The notes below the pieces were generated by a model, which was not told where the DNA came from, searched no databases, and was given only the letters and a program-made list of their open reading frames with translations. This document shows, one piece after another, positions 6,076 to 12,441 of a stretch of 12,441 nucleotides of DNA. Made by a program: the position numbers and the translations under genes. The stretch is from Prolixibacteraceae bacterium (GTDB lineage Bacteria; Bacteroidota; Bacteroidia; Bacteroidales; Prolixibacteraceae): assembly GCA_003537645.1 (NCBI GenBank), contig DPRM01000147.1, positions 34,474 to 46,914 of the forward strand, read 5' to 3'. The number at the start of each line of letters is the position of its first letter. Positions within the stretch are counted from its first letter, which is position 1.

Positions 6076-6114
6076 TACACTTAGCTTGTGTACACCTTCT
6101 GAGTGAAATTTGCA
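6076..6114. promoter_or_regulatory. Palindrome cluster and second copy of the 13-base promoter motif
   Basis: In the divergent miaB / SPOR gap, TACAC (6076-6080) and GTGTA (6088-6092) form an inverted repeat, GTGTACAC (6088-6095) is a perfect 8-bp palindrome, and AGTGAAATTTGCA (6102-6114) repeats, inverted, the sequence at 5983-5995 that holds the miaB -7 box. This looks operator- or promoter-like, but no regulator gene is near, and a -33 element at correct spacing is not seen for the plus-strand copy. Confidence 0.35.
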
Positions 6115-6211
6115 ATTAAAGAGTCTGAAAGTCAGTTTTTTGTGTTTTATTTCCGAAAGGAAATCCTATTAACCGTTTGATTCCTGCTGAATACTTGTAC
6201 CATTAAAATCT

Positions 6212-6219
6212 TATATTTG
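6212..6219 (+). promoter_or_regulatory. Bacteroidota-type -7 box for the SPOR/PurF unit
   Basis: TATATTTG is a perfect TAnnTTTG match ending 20 bases before the ATG at 6240. The nearest TTG (6195-6197) is 14 bases upstream, closer than the usual -33 spacing, so the -33 part is weak. Confidence 0.55.
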
Positions 6220-6239
6220 CAGACTCAAAAACTGATCGT

Positions 6240-6743
6240 ATGAGGTATTTGTGTAGTTTAATTTTCTTTATTGGTCTGTTAAGTCCATCGGTTTACGCTC
6301 AAACAGATACACTTGTGCTAAACACGGGCATCTCTGTTCAAACGGCCAAACTAAACGAATTTCTGGAAAAACTACCCATCAGGCAAGAACCCCGAATTAC
6401 CGATTTAGTCGTTCGTCATTCACAAATTAATCAGCGTCGGCGTGGCTTCGATGGATTTCGTCTCGAGATTTTCTTCAGTTCAGGTAGCAAAGCCCGCGAA
6501 CAGGCGATGCGTGTACGAAACGATTTTAATCTCACCTTTCCCAACATTCCGGCCTACCTTCAGTTTCATACGCCCAATTTCAAACTAAGGGTTGGCGATT
6601 TTCGCAACAAAAGCGAAGCTTTAAAAGCAAAACAAGCCATCTCGTTACGATACCCGAATGCATTTATTGTAAAAGATGTCATCCGGTTTCCTGAATTATT
6701 TCCTGAAAGTTTTGAACAAATAGAACAATCCGAAGAACAATGA
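6240..6743 (+). CDS. Exported SPOR-like domain protein
   Basis: The 167-residue protein begins with a clear signal peptide (residues 1-20, core LCSLIFFIGLLSPSVYA, cut before QTDT). Residues 70-148 resemble a SPOR domain: GFRLEIFFSSGSKAREQAMR and YLQFHTPNFKLRVGDFRNKSEALKAKQ match the two beta-strand/helix halves (I/V-x-V-G-x-F-x-x-x-x-x-A motif). SPOR domains bind peptidoglycan stripped of stem peptides in the periplasm, often at division sites; that activity is inferred from the family only. The ATG follows a perfect -7 box. Its TGA overlaps the ATG of the PurF-type gene (ATGA), so the two are co-transcribed and probably translationally coupled, although one product is exported and the other is cytosolic. 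Confidence 0.8.
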   Translation: MRYLCSLIFFIGLLSPSVYAQTDTLVLNTGISVQTAKLNEFLEKLPIRQEPRITDLVVRHSQINQRRRGFDGFRLEIFFSSGSKAREQAMRVRNDFNLTFPNIPAYLQFHTPNFKLRVGDFRNKSEALKAKQAISLRYPNAFIVKDVIRFPELFPESFEQIEQSEEQ

Positions 6744-8638
6744 GCGAATTGATTAAGCATGAGTGTGGGATAGCAATGATACGTTTGCGTAAGCCGCTTG
6801 AATATTACAAGGAAAAATACGGCACCTGGCAATATGGGCTGAACAAATTGTATCTGCTGATGGAGAAGCAACACAATCGCGGGCAGGACGGAGCCGGAAT
6901 TGTAAATATAAAAATGGAGCTGAGTCCCGGACAGGAATACATCAACCGCCACCGGTCGATTGAGCAAAATCCGATAAAAAACATTTTCGAGAAGGTTGCG
7001 AAAGGAATTAAAAAGGCGGAAAAAAATAAACCAGAAGATGCCGATATTCGCTGGGTTTATGAAAATGTTCCATTTTCGGGCGAAGTTTACCTCGGTCACC
7101 TGCGCTACGGAACTTTTGGACGCAACAGCATCGAATTTGTGCATCCGGTAATGCGCCAGAATAACTGGAAATCGAGAACACTGGTAATGGCCGGAAATTT
7201 TAACCTTACCAATACCGACGAACTTTTTGACAGGTTAATCGCACTTGGGCAACATCCGAAAGCTTACACCGATACGGTAACAATTCTTGAAAAAGTGGGC
7301 CATTTCCTCGACGAAGAAAATCAGCTGCACTTCAGGCAATATAAAAACTCGGGCTACTCGAACCGCGATATTTCTCCACTGATCGAGAAAAACCTCGATG
7401 TGCAGAAAGTACTCGAAAATGCCAGTAAAGATTGGGACGGAGGATATGCCATTGCCGGAATGTTCGGACATGGCGATGCTTTTGTGATGCGCGATCCATC
7501 GGGAATTCGCCCGGCATTTTATTACTACGACGACGAAATTGTGGTGGTGGCATCGGAGCGTCCGGTTATTCAAACCGTGATGAATGTGAAGGCTGAAAAT
7601 GTGATCGAAATAAAACCGGGCGATGCTTTGATCATCAAAAAAGATGGTTCGGTTTCAAGTAAAATGATCCGGGTTCCTCATACCCGCCGCTCTTGTTCGT
7701 TCGAGCGCATTTATTTCTCGCGCGGCAGCGACAAGGATATTTATCAGGAACGCAAAAAACTGGGCAATTTGCTTTCTCCAGCCATCCTGAAATCGATTAA
7801 CTACGACATCGAAAATACAGTATTCTCTTTTATCCCCAATACTTCTGAAACGGCTTTCTATGGTCTGGTGCAGGGTGTGCGGCAATATTGTGTCGATTGG
7901 AAAATCAAGGAACTGAAAGAGCGCAACGGCAGCATCACTTATGAAGAGATGGTTGAAGTGCTTTCGGTGGAGCCAAGGGTTGAGAAACTTGCGATAAAGG
8001 ATGTTAAACTGCGTACTTTTATTGCCGACGATGCCAGCCGCGACGACCTGGTTGCGCACGTTTACGATGTAACTTACGGTATTATCCGCGAGAATACCGA
8101 TACGCTGGTTATTATCGACGATTCGATCGTTCGTGGAACAACCCTGAAAAAGAGTATCCTGAAAATACTCGACCGCCTGAATCCGAAGAAAATTATCGTG
8201 GTTTCATCGGCTCCGCAGATTCGCTACCCCGATTGTTACGGAATCGATATGGCTGTACTCGATAAGTTTATTGCTTTCAACGCGGCCATTCAGTTACTGA
8301 AAGATACCAATCAGGAACAGCTGATTGATGAGGTTTACCGCAAATGTAAAGAGCAGCAGAACCTTCCGAAAGAAGAAATTGTAAACTACGTTAAAGAAAT
8401 ATACAAACCCTTTAAGGCTGAAGAAGTATCGGCAAAGATTGCAGAACTGCTGAAACCTGACGATTGCAAGGCCGAGGTTGAAATTATTTATCAAACCATC
8501 GAAAACCTGCATGAAGCCTGCCCGAACGATACCGGTGACTGGTATTTTACAGGAAACTATCCAACTCCTGGCGGAAACAAAGTGGTAAATACTTCGTTCA
8601 TTAATTTTATCGAAGGCCGGGAAGGCAGAGCCTACTAA
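6740..8638 (+). CDS. purF: Amidophosphoribosyltransferase, long PurF variant
   Basis: The 632-residue protein has both PurF halves. The class II glutamine amidotransferase part has the nucleophile C9, exposed after removal of an 8-residue propeptide (MSELIKHE), HNRGQDGAG (45-53), LRYGTFG (121-127), GNFNLTN (152-158) and RDPSGIRPAF (251-260). The phosphoribosyltransferase part has SCSFERIYFSRGSD (318-331), FIPNTSETAFYG (364-375), the PRPP loop VIIDDSIVRGTTLKKS (457-472) and PDCYGIDM (497-504). The reaction would be PRPP plus glutamine to phosphoribosylamine, the first step of purine synthesis. It is about 120-160 residues longer than typical PurF, mainly through insertions at 60-110, 380-430 and 515-590. 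The C-terminal region that carries Fe-S cysteines in B. subtilis PurF lacks them here (DWYFTGNYPTP). A second, ordinary purF may exist elsewhere, so this could be a specialised paralogue. Confidence 0.88.
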   Translation: MSELIKHECGIAMIRLRKPLEYYKEKYGTWQYGLNKLYLLMEKQHNRGQDGAGIVNIKMELSPGQEYINRHRSIEQNPIKNIFEKVAKGIKKAEKNKPEDADIRWVYENVPFSGEVYLGHLRYGTFGRNSIEFVHPVMRQNNWKSRTLVMAGNFNLTNTDELFDRLIALGQHPKAYTDTVTILEKVGHFLDEENQLHFRQYKNSGYSNRDISPLIEKNLDVQKVLENASKDWDGGYAIAGMFGHGDAFVMRDPSGIRPAFYYYDDEIVVVASERPVIQTVMNVKAENVIEIKPGDALIIKKDGSVSSKMIRVPHTRRSCSFERIYFSRGSDKDIYQERKKLGNLLSPAILKSINYDIENTVFSFIPNTSETAFYGLVQGVRQYCVDWKIKELKERNGSITYEEMVEVLSVEPRVEKLAIKDVKLRTFIADDASRDDLVAHVYDVTYGIIRENTDTLVIIDDSIVRGTTLKKSILKILDRLNPKKIIVVSSAPQIRYPDCYGIDMAVLDKFIAFNAAIQLLKDTNQEQLIDEVYRKCKEQQNLPKEEIVNYVKEIYKPFKAEEVSAKIAELLKPDDCKAEVEIIYQTIENLHEACPNDTGDWYFTGNYPTPGGNKVVNTSFINFIEGREGRAY

Positions 8639-8640
8639 AA

Positions 8641-8750
8641 GTCATAAAGTTGTCATTTGGTAGTCATTCATTGTCAGGAAATGATAACTGAATGACCACA
8701 ACTGACTGATGCAAAATGCCAGGTAGGTATATATTCGGTCAATCATATAA
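8641..8750 (+). repeat. Dispersed ~110 bp element, copy B (3' of the PurF-type gene)
   Basis: This is the second copy of the element at 361-480, in the opposite orientation on the chromosome but in the same orientation relative to its upstream gene. It starts two bases after the stop codon. GTCA occurs at 8641, 8652, 8663 and 8673, giving 11-, 11- and 10-base units (GTCATAAAGTT, GTCATTTGGTA, GTCATTCATT). It has about one repeat unit less than copy A. The distal half holds CAAAATGCCAGGTAGG and ends in CAATCATATAA, merging with the terminator stem. AGTTGT (8648-8653) can pair with ACAACT (8698-8703), and GTCATT (8663-8668) with AATGAC (8691-8696). It contains no ORF. Confidence 0.75.
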
Positions 8751-8792
8751 AATTAAAAAGGAGCCCTTGAGGCTCCTTTTTAATTTTATATG
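8744..8792. terminator. Strong bidirectional intrinsic terminator
   Basis: A perfect 22-bp stem (8744-8765 with 8771-8792) closes a 5-base loop, CTTGA. The GC core GGAGCC/GGCTCC is flanked by A5 on the left and T5 on the right, giving a proper terminator on both strands. It lies between the convergent PurF-type and ahcY genes and would stop both transcripts. Confidence 0.93.
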
Positions 8793-8804
8793 TTCGTCAT
8801 AAAT

Positions 8805-8821
8805 CTTCGGACTTCGGACTT
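8805..8821. repeat. Heptamer-period array 4 (two and a half units)
   Basis: CTTCGGA, CTTCGGA, CTT directly next to the ahcY stop codon (8825-8827). It is short, but has the same 7-base period as the three other arrays in this window. Confidence 0.55.
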
Positions 8822-8824
8822 TTT

Positions 8825-10243
8825 CTAATACCTGTAATGCTCCGGTTTGTAGGGGCCTTCAGCAGAAATGCCAAGGTATTCAGCCTGATCGGGACTTAAG
8901 ATCGTAAGTTTTACACCCAGTTGTTCGAGGTGCAAACGGGCAACTTCTTCGTCCAGATATTTTGGTAAACGATATACATCAATTTCGTAATCTTTTTGCC
9001 AAAGTTCGAGTTGTGCCAATGTTTGGTTGGTGAACGAATTCGACATTACGAACGATGGGTGGCCTGTAGCACAACCCAGATTCACCAAACGGCCTTCAGC
9101 AAGAAGGAAGATTGAATGTCCGTCAGGATATGTGTATTTGTCAACCTGAGGTTTGATGTTTGTTTTGCAGATTCCCGGCCATGATTCGAGGCGGGCAACC
9201 TGTATCTCGTTGTCGAAATGGCCAATATTGCACACAATCGCCTGATCTTTCATTGCAGCCAGATGTTCGCCTGTAATGATGTCTTTGTTTCCGGTAGTGG
9301 TCACAAAAATATTTCCTTCAGAAAGTACATCTTCCATTGTTTTAACTTCGAAACCTTCCATCGCCGCCTGAAGTGCGCAAATCGGATCAATTTCGGTTAC
9401 AATTACACGGGCTCCGTAACTGCGCATTGAATGGGCACAACCTTTGCCAACATCGCCGTAACCTGCAACTACCACCACTTTTCCGGCGATCATCACATCT
9501 GTTGCACGTTTAATTCCGTCGGCCAGCGATTCGCGGCATCCGTAGAGGTTGTCGAATTTTGATTTGGTAACCGAATCGTTTACGTTAAAGGCAGGGAACA
9601 ATAATTTACCTTCGTTTTTCATTTGGTACAAGCGGTGAACTCCGGTGGTGGTTTCTTCAGAAACACCTTTGATCAATGGTGCCTGACGGCTCCAGCGTTG
9701 CGGATCGAAAGCCAGCGCTTCTTTCAAAATGTTGTTCAGTTCGCGTTCATCTTCTGCTTCAACCGGCTGATCGAGAATTGATGGATTTTTTTCGGCTTCA
9801 AAACCGCGGTGGATCATCATTGTTGCATCGCCGCCATCGTCAACCAGAAGAGTTGGGCCAAGGCCATTCCCAAAATCAAGCGCACGCTCGGTACACCACC
9901 AGTATTCGGCCAATGATTCGCCTTTCCATGCAAATACGGGGATTCCGGCAGCAGCAATGGCAGCGGCGGCATGATCCTGTGTGCTGAAAATATTGCAGCT
10001 TGCCCAACGCACTTCGGCGCCCAATTCGGCAAGGGTTTCAATTAATACGGCAGTTTGAATGGTCATGTGCAGCGATCCCATAATGCGGGCGCCTTTCAAC
10101 GGTTTGGCCGCAGCATATTTTTTTCTGACGGCCATTAAGCCGGGCATTTCTTTTTCAGCAATTTCAATTTCTTTTCGCCCGAAATCGGCCAGCGAAATAT
10201 CGGCAACTTTGTATGCCAGTTGTTCAAGTGTTATTGTTGTCAT
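8825..10243 (-). CDS. ahcY: Adenosylhomocysteinase (S-adenosylhomocysteine hydrolase)
   Basis: The 472-residue protein is a full-length SAH hydrolase. It carries GSLHMTIQTAVLIETL (57-72) and the substrate-binding NIFSTQDHAAAAIA segment (84-97), D136 in VDDGGDAT, SEETTTGV (195-202), the K227/D231 region (NDSVTKSKFDN), the NAD-binding glycine loop GYGDVGKG (261-268), NIGHFDNEI (339-347), GHPSFVMSNSF (394-404) and the conserved C-terminus ending HYRY. The insertion at 150-190 is usual in many bacterial forms. It reversibly splits S-adenosylhomocysteine into adenosine and homocysteine in the cytosol, relieving product inhibition of methyltransferases and recycling homocysteine. It has its own -7 box and is followed by the bidirectional terminator. 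No SAH-riboswitch-like structure is seen in its short leader. Confidence 0.98.
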   Translation of the reverse strand: MTTITLEQLAYKVADISLADFGRKEIEIAEKEMPGLMAVRKKYAAAKPLKGARIMGSLHMTIQTAVLIETLAELGAEVRWASCNIFSTQDHAAAAIAAAGIPVFAWKGESLAEYWWCTERALDFGNGLGPTLLVDDGGDATMMIHRGFEAEKNPSILDQPVEAEDERELNNILKEALAFDPQRWSRQAPLIKGVSEETTTGVHRLYQMKNEGKLLFPAFNVNDSVTKSKFDNLYGCRESLADGIKRATDVMIAGKVVVVAGYGDVGKGCAHSMRSYGARVIVTEIDPICALQAAMEGFEVKTMEDVLSEGNIFVTTTGNKDIITGEHLAAMKDQAIVCNIGHFDNEIQVARLESWPGICKTNIKPQVDKYTYPDGHSIFLLAEGRLVNLGCATGHPSFVMSNSFTNQTLAQLELWQKDYEIDVYRLPKYLDEEVARLHLEQLGVKLTILSPDQAEYLGISAEGPYKPEHYRY

Positions 10244-10268
10244 TTATAAAATTTTATTTAATGGGTTG

Positions 10269-10276
10269 CAAAGATA
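10269..10276 (-). promoter_or_regulatory. Bacteroidota-type -7 box for ahcY
   Basis: Minus-strand TATCTTTG is a perfect TAnnTTTG match ending 25 bases before the ahcY ATG. No clear TTTG is seen at -33 spacing. It suggests ahcY can be transcribed separately from ribF, which lies 103 bases upstream on the same strand. Confidence 0.55.
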
Positions 10277-10346
10277 ATCAAATCGGGGTATTTCTATTAT
10301 TAATGTATGTTAACAAGCCCGTTTTCAGGCGAATACTATTTCTGTG

Positions 10347-11285
10347 TTATTTCAAATCACGAAAGAAAGTTAGTGTATCGGTTTTGTCTTTTGAGAGTTG
10401 ATCTTTTAGCGCGTCGATCGACGAGAATTTCTGTTCTTCCCTAAGTTTTCTGAAAAATACCAGTTCAATCTGTTCTCCGTAAATGTTGGATTCGAAATCA
10501 AAGAGGTGAACCTCAATACTCCGCTGATCGGCATTGTTGTTAACTGTTGGCCGGCTGCCAATGTTCAGCATTCCCTGGTATGTTTGATTCCCGATGTTTG
10601 CCTGCACCGCATAAACCCCGTATCCGGGAATTATTTTATCCGGATCGGAAGCCTGAATGTTGGCGGTTGGAAATTGTATTTTTCGACCCAGCTGCAAGCC
10701 TTCCACAACGGTGCCGTGCAAAGTGAACGGATAGCCTAGAAAAGCATTGGCGGTTTCAAAATCTCCGTGCTGAATTGCCTCGCGTATTTTGGTCGAGCTG
10801 ATATTTGATTCGTTCATCAGCAATACATCCAGTTTTTCAATCTGAAATTCATGACGGTCGGCACATTTTTTCAGAAACTCAAAATCGCCTTCACGGTTTT
10901 TTCCGAATTTATGATCGTAACCAACCACCAGAAATTTAGTGTGAATCTGACCAACCAGCACATTTTCCACAAATTCTTCGTAAGTCAGTCGCGAAAATTC
11001 AGGAGTAAAGGGATAAATAATCAGGTGGTCGATTCCGGATTGTCCGAACAAGGCAATTTTTTCGTCAAGAGTGGTTAAAAGGCGCAGGTTGGTTTCGCCC
11101 GGAGCTACCACTTTTCGCGGGTGCGGATCGAAAGTGAAAATAACGGATTCTCCATCATTTATTTTTGCAAGATCGTGCAGTCTTGAGATAATTTTACGGT
11201 GTCCCAGATGAACTCCATCAAATGTACCGATTGTCAGAACCGGATTGTGCGCTTGAAAACTTTTGAGGTCTCGGTGTATCTTCAC
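10347..11285 (-). CDS. ribF: Bifunctional riboflavin kinase / FAD synthetase
   Basis: The 312-residue protein has the standard two-domain RibF layout. The N-terminal nucleotidyltransferase domain (about 14-175) carries GTFDGVHLGHRKII (20-33) with the HxGH motif, FTFDPHP (50-56), VVGYDHKFGKNREGD (120-134) and the ISSTKIREAI signature (162-171). The C-terminal riboflavin kinase domain (about 183-305) has GRKIQFPTAN (200-209), NIGSRPTV (241-248) and IEVHLFDF (257-264), where E258 fits the catalytic base. It phosphorylates riboflavin to FMN and adenylates FMN to FAD in the cytosol. The ATG at 11285 follows a perfect -7 box by 25 bases. ahcY lies downstream on the same strand. A weak GCCT/GGGC hairpin (10317-10330) follows its end without a T-run. 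Confidence 0.97.
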   Translation of the reverse strand: MKIHRDLKSFQAHNPVLTIGTFDGVHLGHRKIISRLHDLAKINDGESVIFTFDPHPRKVVAPGETNLRLLTTLDEKIALFGQSGIDHLIIYPFTPEFSRLTYEEFVENVLVGQIHTKFLVVGYDHKFGKNREGDFEFLKKCADRHEFQIEKLDVLLMNESNISSTKIREAIQHGDFETANAFLGYPFTLHGTVVEGLQLGRKIQFPTANIQASDPDKIIPGYGVYAVQANIGNQTYQGMLNIGSRPTVNNNADQRSIEVHLFDFESNIYGEQIELVFFRKLREEQKFSSIDALKDQLSKDKTDTLTFFRDLK

Positions 11286-11310
11286 AAGTTGAAGGATTAA
11301 AAATTCGATC

Positions 11311-11318
11311 CAAAAATA
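11311..11318 (-). promoter_or_regulatory. Bacteroidota-type -7 box for ribF
   Basis: Minus-strand TATTTTTG matches TAnnTTTG completely and ends 25 bases before the ribF ATG, the same distance as for ahcY. A -33 element at correct spacing is not obvious. The rest of the divergent gap to 11407 is AT-rich; TATTTTTA (11371-11378) is a one-mismatch -7 candidate for the plus-strand lipoprotein gene. Confidence 0.5.
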
Positions 11319-11407
11319 GTTAAATCCTTCGGCAATGATTAAAAAGAAACAACTGTACCAATGAAATTATTATTTTTATGCCCTCTAATTGACAAAAAAT
11401 AGCGACA

Positions 11408-12441
11408 GTGAATAAAATATTTCCGGTACTACTCGTTTTTGCAGTTCTCGCATTCGCCTGCAACAAGCCCAATGGATTCGTTATCAGTGGTAAAATTACC
11501 AATGCCGAAGGAAAGTATCTGTATCTCGATGAGTTAAAAGTCGCTTCAAGCGTAACACTTGATTCGGTAAAAGTGAAAAAGGATGGTTCTTTCGAATTTG
11601 AGGGGAAGATCCAATATCCGAATTTCTTCCTTTTACGCCTGAACGATAAAAATTTCGTTACTCTTTTGGTCGATTCAACCGAGAAAATTTCGGTGCATGG
11701 CGATGCCGCTAATTTTTCGCGCGACTATGTTGTTGAAGGCTCACCGGGTTCTTTGCTTGTTCAGGAATTAAACAACCGGCTTACAAAAACCAAGCACAAG
11801 CTCGATTCTATTAATGCCAGAATGGTTGTTTTCAGAACCCGTCCAGATTATGCGTTGGAAAGAGTGCGTTGGGAACAGGAAATGGCTAATATTAAGAAAA
11901 ACCAGATTGAATACTCGACCAATTTTGTTCAGAAACATCCGTTTTCAATGTCGTCGGTACTGGCACTTTACCAGAAATTCGACGATGCCAATTACGTCGT
12001 TCAGGATTTGCAATCGCTTAAAGTAGCAGCTTCGGCGCTGAATGCGTTTTTTCCTGAATCGGAACATGTGAAAGCTTTGTATGCAAATACAATGCGGTTA
12101 ATCGCCGACGAAAAAGGCAGAAAATTAAAGGAATTTATTGCAGAAAATGGAACGAATTCGCCGGATATTGTTTTGCCCAATCACAATGGAAGAGATGTTT
12201 CGCTTTCGTCGCTGGCCGGGAAAATTGTGCTGGTTCAGTTCTGGGCATCTTTCGATCGTGCTTCGCGCATTCAAAATCAGGTTTTAAGCGAACTTTACAG
12301 TAAGTACAAATCGAAAGGCTTCGAAATTTATCAGGTGAGTGTTGATAACGACAAGGCCGAATGGCTCAACGCCATTCAACAGGATGGAATGAACTGGATA
12401 AATGTTGGAGACATGAAAGGCAGCGTTTCTGCTTTGCAGAA
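11408..12441 (+). CDS. Lipoprotein: DUF4369 domain plus thioredoxin-like fold lacking CxxC (3' end outside window)
   Basis: The frame is open from a GTG start at 11408 to the window end, 344 codons. An in-frame TGA at 11390-11392 and no other start between them fix the GTG. Residues 1-18 form a lipoprotein signal (KIFPVLLVFAVLAFAC) with C18 as the lipidation site; Ala rather than Leu at -3 is slightly unusual. Residues 23-120 resemble DUF4369 (FVISGKITNAEGKYLYLDEL, then VKVKKDGSFEFEG). A helical, charged linker follows. From about 250 there is a redoxin/thioredoxin fold (SPDIVLPNHNGRDVSLSSLAGK, then VLVQFWAS at 274-281). Where ResA/TlpA-type proteins have WCxxC, this one reads F282-D283-R-A-S286, so both redox cysteines are missing. 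It is probably an outer- or inner-membrane-anchored periplasmic protein with a non-redox role. It is divergent from ribF. Confidence 0.83.
   Translation, partial: MNKIFPVLLVFAVLAFACNKPNGFVISGKITNAEGKYLYLDELKVASSVTLDSVKVKKDGSFEFEGKIQYPNFFLLRLNDKNFVTLLVDSTEKISVHGDAANFSRDYVVEGSPGSLLVQELNNRLTKTKHKLDSINARMVVFRTRPDYALERVRWEQEMANIKKNQIEYSTNFVQKHPFSMSSVLALYQKFDDANYVVQDLQSLKVAASALNAFFPESEHVKALYANTMRLIADEKGRKLKEFIAENGTNSPDIVLPNHNGRDVSLSSLAGKIVLVQFWASFDRASRIQNQVLSELYSKYKSKGFEIYQVSVDNDKAEWLNAIQQDGMNWINVGDMKGSVSALQ

Noticed and set aside
6566..7144. Minus-strand open frame of 192 codons
   Set aside because: Antisense to the SPOR-like and PurF-type genes; the translation has no domain and the plus-strand motifs are clear.
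10244..10346. Possible SAH or SAM riboswitch ahead of ahcY
   Set aside because: The -7 box leaves a leader of only about 20 bases, and no conserved multi-stem structure is visible in the gap.
11814..12026. Plus-strand 70-codon frame
   Set aside because: It is out of frame within the GTG-started lipoprotein gene, which is continuous from 11408 to the window end.

Overview
The window looks like a chromosomal segment of a Bacteroidota bacterium, probably Bacteroidales/Marinilabiliales-like (inference; the family cannot be fixed by eye). The reasons are Bacteroidota-type -7 boxes (TAnnTTTG) 20-26 bases before several starts, no clear Shine-Dalgarno sequences, a DUF4369/thioredoxin-fold lipoprotein, a long PurF variant, and a ferritin-like/VIT1 fusion. 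Every large gene is housekeeping or stress-related. No phage, transposase, CRISPR, tRNA or rRNA was seen.

Layout from left to right. 1-206 (-): 5' end of a secreted alkaline phosphatase. 511-2642 (-): a probable three-gene unit transcribed GNAT acetyltransferase -> membrane-bound ferritin/VIT1 iron transporter -> AlbA_2 (Schlafen-type) protein, the last with a TTG start. 2792-2922: a clover-leaf-like nested palindrome. 2991-3518 (+): yjjX, an ITP/XTP phosphatase. 3585-5962 (-): miaB, then an AhpD-like carboxymuconolactone decarboxylase and an exported VOC protein. 6240-8638 (+): a SPOR-like exported protein overlapping a 632-residue PurF-type amidophosphoribosyltransferase by 4 bases. 8744-8792: a very strong bidirectional terminator. 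8825-11285 (-): ahcY and ribF, each with its own -7 box. 11408-end (+): a GTG-started lipoprotein with DUF4369 and a thioredoxin fold whose CxxC cysteines are absent.

The least ordinary content is between the genes. (i) Two diverged copies of a ~110-120 bp element (361-480 and 8641-8750) each lie directly after a gene's stop codon, point the same way as that gene, start with GTCAT-type units spaced about 11 bp apart, and are followed by an intrinsic terminator. They share a possible stem with one compensatory base-pair change. (ii) Four gene junctions carry degenerate arrays of different sequence but the same 7-base period (2150-2177, 4495-4515, 4575-4636, 8805-8821); one of them encodes the end of miaB. 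(iii) The nested palindrome at 2792-2922 has outer 10-bp inverted repeats.

Functionally the genes cover purine synthesis (PurF type), nucleotide-pool cleaning (YjjX), methyl-cycle recycling (AhcY), flavin cofactors (RibF), tRNA modification (MiaB), iron/oxidative stress (ferritin-VIT1, AhpD-like) and envelope functions (alkaline phosphatase, SPOR protein, lipoprotein). They do not form one pathway.
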